DNA from: Bacillota bacterium
Lineage (GTDB): Bacteria; Bacillota; Clostridia; Oscillospirales; Acutalibacteraceae
DNA: 28,921 nucleotides
NCBI GenBank assembly: GCA_023458915.1
Contig: JAEWWM010000088.1
Coordinates: forward strand, 1-28,921
Direction of reading: 5' to 3'
The notes under the pieces were generated by a model. It saw only the letters and a list, made by a program, of their open reading frames with translations, had not been told where the DNA came from and searched no databases. Made by a program: the position numbers and the translations under genes. Below are positions 24,166-28,921 of this stretch, piece after piece. The number at the start of each line of letters is the position of its first letter. Positions within the stretch are counted from its first letter, which is position 1.

Positions 24166-24210
24166 GTTAGCGGCAAACTGGCGTTTAGATATTATTTAGG
24201 AGGAAAATTT

Positions 24211-25125
24211 ATGAGTTTTACAGCGAGTGATGTTAAGGAACTCAGAGAAAAAACTGGTTGTGGAATGATGGATTGCAAAAGTGCGCTTTCATCTTCAAAC
24301 GGTGATATGACGGCGGCGATAGATTTTTTAAGAGAAAAAGGTTTAGCTGCAGCGACCAAAAAATCTTCCAGAGTGGCGGCTGAAGGTTTAGCAATGGCTT
24401 ATACTAATGATGAGGGCACGGTAGGAGCCGCGATAGAAGTAAATTCAGAAACCGATTTTGTTGCAAAAAATGCTGATTTTCAGGCTTTTGTTAAACTTTG
24501 CGGAGAAACGGTAATGGAGAAAAATCCATCATCGGTTAATGATCTTTTGAAAACCATTGCTAAGGACGGCAAAATTATTGAAAATATACTCCAAGAGAAA
24601 ATTTTAACCATCGGCGAAAACATAAAAATAAGGCGTTTCCAGCGTTTCGAAGGCGTAGTCGCTAGTTATGTTCACGCGGGTGGTAGAATTGGAGTTCTTG
24701 TGAAATTTGATGTTAAAAATCCTGAAGTGGCTAAAAAAGATGAATTTAAAATTTTCGCTAAAGATATTGCTATGCAAATTGCGGCTGCAAATCCGCTTTA
24801 TTTAAATTCTTCGAATGTTCCTACGGATGTTCTTGAACATGAAAGAAAAATTTTGAAAGAACAAATTGTAAATGACGGTAAACCTGAAAATATAGCCGAA
24901 AAAATTGTTGAGGGCAGAATCGGTAAATATTATAAAGAAGTATGCCTCGTGAAGCAACCATTTGTAAAAGACGGCAGTATGGATATAAATGAATATATCG
25001 AAAAAATTGCAAAAGAACTCAGCACTGAAATAGAGATATTTTCGTTCGTAAGATTTGAAAGAGGCGAAGGAATAGAGAAAAAGGAAGACAATTTTGCTGC
25101 AGAAGTAGCTGGAATGATTAAGTAA
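24211..25125 (+). CDS. tsf: Elongation factor Ts
   Basis: The 304-residue protein begins with the UBA-like module (TASDVKELREKTGCGMMDCKSAL), followed by the strongly conserved EVNSETDFVAKN that contacts EF-Tu, and the two core subdomains (VASYVHAGGRIGVLV, AKDIAMQIAAANP). EF-Ts exchanges GDP for GTP on EF-Tu. The ATG at 24211 has AGGAGG 8 nt upstream. It is the second gene of rpsB-tsf and ends before a clear terminator at 25155. Confidence 0.99.
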   Translation: MSFTASDVKELREKTGCGMMDCKSALSSSNGDMTAAIDFLREKGLAAATKKSSRVAAEGLAMAYTNDEGTVGAAIEVNSETDFVAKNADFQAFVKLCGETVMEKNPSSVNDLLKTIAKDGKIIENILQEKILTIGENIKIRRFQRFEGVVASYVHAGGRIGVLVKFDVKNPEVAKKDEFKIFAKDIAMQIAAANPLYLNSSNVPTDVLEHERKILKEQIVNDGKPENIAEKIVEGRIGKYYKEVCLVKQPFVKDGSMDINEYIEKIAKELSTEIEIFSFVRFERGEGIEKKEDNFAAEVAGMIK

Positions 25126-25154
25126 AAAAGCGTAAAGTTAATAGACACAAGAAT

Positions 25155-25206
25155 AAGTCATGCTTATATCTCTTAAATGATATTTAAAAGCATGATTTAT
25201 TTTTAA
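25155..25206 (+). terminator. Rho-independent terminator after tsf
   Basis: AAGTCATGCTT (25155-25165) pairs with AAGCATGATTT (25188-25198) with one G-U pair, followed by ATTTTTAAATTTT. It lies 30 bp past the tsf stop and just ahead of pgi. Confidence 0.75.
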
Positions 25207-25230
25207 ATTTTGAGGTCTGGAGCGATTGAA

Positions 25231-26532
25231 TTGATTCTGCTCGATACTAAATATCTGAATAATTTCATAAGCAGCGATGATATTAATTTTTTTAAAAATG
25301 AAGTAATAAGCGCACATAACTGGCTTCACCGTGGCACAAATTTTGAAACCGATTTCAAAGGCTGGGTTGATTTGCCAATAAATTATAATAAAGATGAGCT
25401 TGCTCGAATCAAAAAAACTGCCGAAAAAGTTAAAAAGGATTCGGATGTTTTAATTGTCATTGGTATTGGTGGTTCTTATCTTGGCGCAAAAGCGGGAATT
25501 GAATTTTTGAATTCTTCGAATTACAACTATCTAGAAAAAAATACCCCAGACATATTCTTTATCGGTAACGATATGAGCTCAAATTCAATTTCTGAACTTT
25601 TAAAAATTTGCGAAAATAAAGATGTTTCCATAAATGTTATTTCAAAGTCGGGCACGACTACTGAATCTGCTATTGCTTTTCGAATTTTTAAAGAGTTTAT
25701 GGAAAATAAATATGGTAAAAATAGCGCTAAAAATCGCATCTATTGTACAACCGATCCGTCAAAAGGTGCTCTTAGAAAAATGGCTGTTGAGGAGGGCTAT
25801 GAATGTTTCGATATTCCACAAAATATCGGTGGGCGATTTTCTGTGCTCACAGTAGTGGGACTTTTCCCGCTTGCTGTAAGCGGTGCTAACATTGAAGAAA
25901 TTTTAAAAGGCGCAAAAAATGCATACGAAAAATATCTAATTTCGGATTTTGATGATAACAATTGTTATAAATACGCGGTTCTGAGAAATATTCTTTATAA
26001 AAAAGGCAAAATTATTGAAATGATATTAGGCTATGAACCACGATTGAATATGTTTTTTGAATGGTGGAAACAACTTTTTGGAGAAAGTGAGGGAAAAGAA
26101 GGTAAAGGAATTTTTCCGGCATCCGCTATTTTTTCAACTGATCTTCATTCACTAGGGCAGTTTATTCAAGAAGGAAATAAAATTTTATTTGAAACGGTTA
26201 TAAAAATAAAACATAACTCTAGTAATCTTATTTTAAAAGAGGATGAAAAAAATTTAGATGGTCTTAATTATTTAGCTGGGAAAAGCGTTGATTACATAAA
26301 TAATAAAGCTTTTGAAGCGACCGCTTTAGCGCATACTGACGGCGGCGGAGTGCCAAATATTATAATCAGCATAAATGAAACTAAAGAATATGATTTTGGA
26401 TATCTTATCTATTTTTTTGAAAAAGCTTGTGCGATTTCAAGCTATTTACTGGGTGTAAATCCATTTAATCAGCCGGGGGTTGAAGCGTATAAGAAGAATA
26501 TGTTCAGATTTTTGGAGAAACCCGGTTATTAA
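25231..26532 (+). CDS. pgi: Glucose-6-phosphate isomerase
   Basis: Motifs include IGIGGSYLGAKAGIEFL, the phosphate-binding VISKSGTTTESAIAFRIF, GGRFSVLTVVGLFPLA, and the second signature GIFPASAIFSTDLHSLGQFI. The length of about 433 residues matches the short Firmicute class. It interconverts glucose-6-phosphate and fructose-6-phosphate. I chose the TTG at 25231 with GGAG 8 nt upstream. A TTG at 25210 in the same frame would add seven residues that overlap that site. No separate promoter was seen. Confidence 0.96.
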   Translation: MILLDTKYLNNFISSDDINFFKNEVISAHNWLHRGTNFETDFKGWVDLPINYNKDELARIKKTAEKVKKDSDVLIVIGIGGSYLGAKAGIEFLNSSNYNYLEKNTPDIFFIGNDMSSNSISELLKICENKDVSINVISKSGTTTESAIAFRIFKEFMENKYGKNSAKNRIYCTTDPSKGALRKMAVEEGYECFDIPQNIGGRFSVLTVVGLFPLAVSGANIEEILKGAKNAYEKYLISDFDDNNCYKYAVLRNILYKKGKIIEMILGYEPRLNMFFEWWKQLFGESEGKEGKGIFPASAIFSTDLHSLGQFIQEGNKILFETVIKIKHNSSNLILKEDEKNLDGLNYLAGKSVDYINNKAFEATALAHTDGGGVPNIIISINETKEYDFGYLIYFFEKACAISSYLLGVNPFNQPGVEAYKKNMFRFLEKPGY

Positions 26533-26544
26533 AATAATTAGCTT

Positions 26545-26571
26545 TTGAAATCAAATACTAGCTGATATAAT
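26545..26571 (+). promoter_or_regulatory. Putative promoter of the CofE-like gene
   Basis: TATAAT (26566-26571) is clear. TTGAAA (26545-26550) is only 15 nt upstream, and TTTTGA (26543-26548) gives 17 nt. It lies 42 bp before the start. Confidence 0.5.
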
Positions 26572-26613
26572 CGGTTTATAAAAAATTATAAAAGTTAGAG
26601 GAGAATGAAAATA

Positions 26614-27411
26614 ATGGGATTTAGAAATACAAAAGAATCAAAAAGGGAAAAAGATGGCATTATTTATTTTATACGCCCAACCATTAAAGCTGGGAACTGC
26701 GAATTTGAACGCTTTGCTATACAGACTCATTTTGTGCAAAGGAGTGAGTCTTACCTTGAGCTTATAGATAAATACGTTGTACCGCTGCACGATAAAGGCG
26801 ACGTTCTTTCAATAAGCGAAAAAGTTATTTCAATGTGCCAGGATAATACAGTTAGTAAACAAGATGTTAAGCTTGGATTTTGGGCAAAATTTCTTTCAAA
26901 ATTTGCGTCCTCGAATAATCACGGAATTGCAATGGACGAGCCATATAAATTACAGCTTGCAATAAATTTGGCAGGTCTTTCGAGAGTGCTTTTTGCATCT
27001 GTTTGTTCGGCAATTACTAAGCTTTTTGGTATTCGTGGAGTTTTTTACAAAATAGTTGGTCACGATGTTGATGGCATAGATGGTTTTTATATGCATTCTT
27101 CCTTTGAAGTTTACCATGACCTCGCACTTTTAAATCCCAGAGAGCCTTCAAAAGTATGTAATCAAATTGAAAATGCGTTTGGAATAAATTCAATTATAGT
27201 GGACGCTAATGATTTTGGAGTAAATATTCTAGGTAAATGCGATGGGCTTCAAAATTTATCTAATGATTTCCTTTCTTCACTAGTTAGCGACAATCCTGCG
27301 GGCCAGTCCGACGAAATGACGCCGCTTATTTTAATTAAATCAGTCGCAAGTAAATGTGAAAAAACAGAAGAACACAAAGAAGAAGATAAGAGCTTTAATT
27401 CTGAAAACTAG
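26614..27411 (+). CDS. Coenzyme F420-0:L-glutamate ligase-like protein (CofE family)
   Basis: The 265-residue protein has the CofE pattern: RFAIQTHFVQRSESYLELIDKYV, DKGDVLSISEKVISMCQDN, ASSNNHGIAMDEPYKLQLAINLAGL, FYKIVGHDVDGIDGF, LLNPREPSKVCNQI, and IIVDANDFGVNILG. CofE adds glutamate to F420 in actinobacteria and archaea. Clostridia are not known as F420 producers, so here the family probably ligates an amino acid onto another substrate. The ATG at 26614 lies 10 nt after GAGGAG, so it is preferred over the ATG at 26605, which touches that site. The C-terminus ends in a short charged tail (KTEEHKEEDKS). No F420 genes are nearby. Confidence 0.8.
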   Translation: MGFRNTKESKREKDGIIYFIRPTIKAGNCEFERFAIQTHFVQRSESYLELIDKYVVPLHDKGDVLSISEKVISMCQDNTVSKQDVKLGFWAKFLSKFASSNNHGIAMDEPYKLQLAINLAGLSRVLFASVCSAITKLFGIRGVFYKIVGHDVDGIDGFYMHSSFEVYHDLALLNPREPSKVCNQIENAFGINSIIVDANDFGVNILGKCDGLQNLSNDFLSSLVSDNPAGQSDEMTPLILIKSVASKCEKTEEHKEEDKSFNSEN

Positions 27412-27543
27412 TGAAATAACTAAAATAATGAAAGAATTTAAAATAATAGATGCTTTTTTCAATTTTAAATAATCTTTGAACTTAAATGTGTTTTAAGTTT
27501 ATTAAAATTCAACTTATTTAGCATATCTGAAATCTTATAAATA

Positions 27544-27572
27544 TTGACTTATACCACGAAAAAGCGTAAAAT
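27544..27572 (+). promoter_or_regulatory. Sigma-A promoter of tRNA-Pro
   Basis: TTGACT (27544-27549), a 17-nt spacer and TAAAAT (27567-27572) lie 23 bp before the tRNA 5' end. Between the CofE-like gene and this promoter I see only AT-rich DNA with an A/T hairpin, AACTTAAA with TTTAAGTT, near 27480-27500. Confidence 0.75.
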
Positions 27573-27595
27573 ACATGTAGCATATATTAGTAATT

Positions 27596-27672
27596 CGAGG
27601 TGTAGCTCAGTTTGGTAGAGTGCTTGGTTTGGGACCAAGATGCCGCAGGTTCGAGTCCTGTCACCTCGACCA
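27596..27672 (+). tRNA. tRNA-Pro (anticodon TGG)
   Basis: The acceptor CGAGGTG (27596-27602) pairs with CACCTCG (27662-27668), followed by A and an encoded CCA. The anticodon stem CTTGG/CCAAG holds the loop TTTGGGA with anticodon TGG. The T-arm contains GGTTCGAGTCC. At 77 nt it is intact. A phage remnant starts downstream, so its 3' end was probably an integration site. Confidence 0.97.
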
Positions 27673-27689
27673 GTTTAACCCCAGTCCTG

Positions 27690-27714
27690 CTGCCATTGTG
27701 GCAGTTTTTGTTTT
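27690..27714 (+). terminator. Terminator after tRNA-Pro
   Basis: CTGCCA (27690-27695) pairs exactly with TGGCAG (27699-27704) across TTG and is followed by TTTTTGTTTTT. Confidence 0.85.
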
Positions 27715-27738
27715 TATGGAAGCCTTTTAAATATTCCT

Positions 27739-27760
27739 TTTGGCTAACATTTGGCTAACA
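27739..27760. repeat. Tandem 11-bp repeat, candidate integrase arm-type sites
   Basis: TTTGGCTAACA occurs twice without a gap (27739-27749 and 27750-27760), between the tRNA terminator and the integrase remnant. Tyrosine integrases bind short direct repeats at this location in attP arms. The role is inferred from position. Confidence 0.55.
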
Positions 27761-27767
27761 AATATTT

Positions 27768-28295
27768 TTACCCAGCTGTTAATGAAAATGTTCCCTCTAA
27801 ATCTTTTGCTAATGTCTTTTCACGCAAGTTACTGATATGAGTATATATGTCTCCAGTGGTTTTTATATCAGCATGGCCCAACCATCTTTGAATATCTTTT
27901 AGTTGCCAGCCTTTGCCATATAGTATACTTGCACATGAATGCCTTAAATCATGGAATCTCATATGTGGAAATTCATTATGGCTCTGATAATAACCCGTGG
28001 CGTCTTCGTATGTTTCGGGCCCGTTATCTGTCCAAGTGAATCCATTTTCTTTGAGTTTCGTTTTTACTGCTTCTAAAATGCTTTTAAAATTGCCTTTTGA
28101 AAAAATATCTATTGTGCCGTTTACGAGTTCAGAGTGATAATCATCATCTGAAAAATCCTGAGGTTGTTCAAGCCATGTGTAGTATGTAAGATATGATGTT
28201 TCACTTCCAGTGTACCTCATAAATGAAATGGGTATCAATTTGCTGCTTACTGTAAAATTTTTAAATGCGGTTTCTATCAGCGGGTTTATATTCAT
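27768..28295 (-). pseudogene. Chimeric remnant: phage tail-completion protein fused in frame to a tyrosine integrase C-terminus
   Basis: The frame is open for 175 residues but has two origins. Residues 1 to about 103 (IPISFMRYTGSETSYLTYYT, NGTIDIFSKGNFK, FTWTDNGPETYEDATGYY) look like the small head-tail/tail-terminator protein that follows HK97-gp10 genes in siphophages. Residues from about 104 are the end of a tyrosine recombinase: RFHDLRHSCASIL with H115 and R118, WLGHADIKTTGDIYTH with H141 and Y151, and a normal C-terminal tail. The first catalytic Arg and the Lys are missing, so it cannot recombine. A deletion joining the int gene to the structural cluster explains this. The junction is near 27972-27986. 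The start at 28295 keeps normal phage spacing, 12 bp after the previous stop. Confidence 0.85.
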
Positions 28296-28307
28296 TTTAT
28301 CATCGCC

Positions 28308-28713
28308 TTACTTCATTTTGCTTTCATAAACTTTTTTCATTGCGGCATTTATCGCGCTTTGAGCAGATTGTATTGCAGGCCTTACAAATGGCTGTGCAGA
28401 GTAATTCTTTGTACCATACTCAATCCACATAGCTTTGTATGCATTGCTCATGCCAGATTTGTCTTTCCCTGAAATACTAACTTTCCCGACTGCTGCGCCG
28501 CTATCATTTATATACGGTTTCCCGGATTTTACGGAATTTGCCATAGATCCGGTGCGCCTATGCTTAGAAGCACCTTTTTCAATTGCGCTTTTCATTACGT
28601 CTTGCCCAGCTTTAACCATTTCAAGCGCTAAGCTTTCGTCTTGCAGAGCGTTTGGAATTATTTCACCAACATCAAAATCAAACAACATCAAAATCAAAAG
28701 AGAACTCAGCCAT
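28308..28713 (-). pseudogene. HK97-gp10-like phage protein, frameshifted by a 16-bp duplication
   Basis: The body shows MWIEYGTKNYSAQPFVRPAI, the C-terminal signature of HK97-gp10-type minor head/tail proteins, after SKHRRTGSMANSVKSG. The proper start is the ATG at 28713 with AAGGAGG 7 nt upstream, giving MAEFSFDFDV. There the frame hits TGA after 11 codons because a 16-bp unit is doubled at 28667-28698. Removing one copy restores MAEFSFDFDVGEIIPNALQ and joins the long frame. The long frame alone could start only at weak codons near 28688-28697 without a ribosome-binding site. It sits between a head-tail adaptor gene and the fusion gene, the normal siphophage order. Confidence 0.85.
28667..28698. 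repeat. Perfect 16-bp tandem duplication
   Basis: CAACATCAAAATCAAA occurs at 28667-28682 and again at 28683-28698. Sixteen is not a multiple of three, so the duplication shifts the frame of the HK97-gp10-like gene. The unit contains a shorter internal similarity (ATCAAA), which favours slippage. Confidence 0.95.
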
Positions 28714-28727
28714 AACGCAGCCTCCTT

Positions 28728-28921
28728 TTACTTAACCACTAAATCAGCAAGTATCTCGGTATATAACCGGTCATAACCGTAATCATTTATGTATGCAATA
28801 TCGTACACATTGCCGTTAAATTTAATCACCATATTTGCGGTAATCTTAGTCTTAGGAGGAGTCCTGAAAAGAAATCTGGCTTTAATTTGAGCAAAGTCTG
28901 AATTAGACCTCTGCGCTTCCG
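28728..28921 (-). CDS. C-terminal part of a phage head-tail adaptor-like protein
   Basis: The frame is open to the right window edge and ends with TAA at 28730-28728. The visible 63 residues include SDFAQIKARFLFRT, MVIKFNGNVYDIAYINDYGY and a final EILADLVVK, which fits the beta-rich end of phage head-tail joining proteins. The next gene's AAGGAGG overlaps its stop region, as in tightly packed phage late operons. The family call is moderate because most of the gene lies outside the window. Confidence 0.6.
   Translation of the reverse strand, partial: EAQRSNSDFAQIKARFLFRTPPKTKITANMVIKFNGNVYDIAYINDYGYDRLYTEILADLVVK

Noticed and set aside
27768..28295. Functional integrase
   Set aside because: The arm-binding and first catalytic parts are replaced by a phage structural segment, so the first Arg and the Lys are missing.

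Overview
The window is AT-rich DNA from a low-GC, endospore-forming Firmicute, most likely a Clostridia member of the Ruminococcaceae/Oscillospiraceae type. The case rests on an intact sigK with a hydrophobic pro-sequence, a ClpE-type chaperone with an N-terminal zinc finger, strong AGGAGG ribosome-binding sites, many TTG starts and consensus sigma-A promoters. I do not assign a species.

Layout. (1) 1-4800 is a polymorphic-toxin locus. It holds the 3' part of a large RHS/YD-repeat protein (LysM and variable tip), a small candidate immunity gene, a displaced second RHS tip, a second candidate immunity gene, and a frameshifted RHS scrap. (2) 4935-7726 holds a DUF4153-type membrane protein and the trans-translation pair smpB-ssrA behind a perfect sigma-A promoter. 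(3) 7889-13963 is a minus-strand cluster: cvpA, pgsA, clpE, nrdR, gdhA. gdhA has its own putative promoter and a leader of about 320 nt with a tiny ORF overlapping a nested RNA fold. (4) 14298-18820 contains sigK, an unrecognised helical protein, tgt, a nucleoside deoxyribosyltransferase-like protein and a membrane-anchored ComEC-like metallo-beta-lactamase-fold protein. (5) 18917-21810 is the diaminopimelate/lysine operon asd-dapA-dapB. (6) 22110-27411 is plus-strand housekeeping: queA, rpsB-tsf, pgi and a CofE-like gene. (7) 27544-28921 is tRNA-Pro(TGG) followed by a decayed prophage. In the prophage a deletion has fused the end of an integrase in frame to a tail-completion gene, and a 16-bp tandem duplication has broken the next gene.

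How the genes work together. tgt and queA are two steps of queuosine tRNA modification. asd, dapA and dapB are successive steps from aspartyl phosphate to tetrahydrodipicolinate, which feeds lysine, peptidoglycan and, in a sporulator, dipicolinate. smpB and ssrA form the ribosome-rescue system, and ClpE is a possible unfoldase in the same protein quality-control network. The RHS locus looks like a contact-dependent competition system that keeps old toxin tips and their immunity genes downstream of the active gene.

The points most worth following up are the gdhA leader, the unusually long tmRNA tag frame, the RHS tip array, the phage fusion gene, and a small hairpin family found in several intergenic gaps. 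No tools were run: family names come from motif recognition, and promoters and RNA folds were found by eye.
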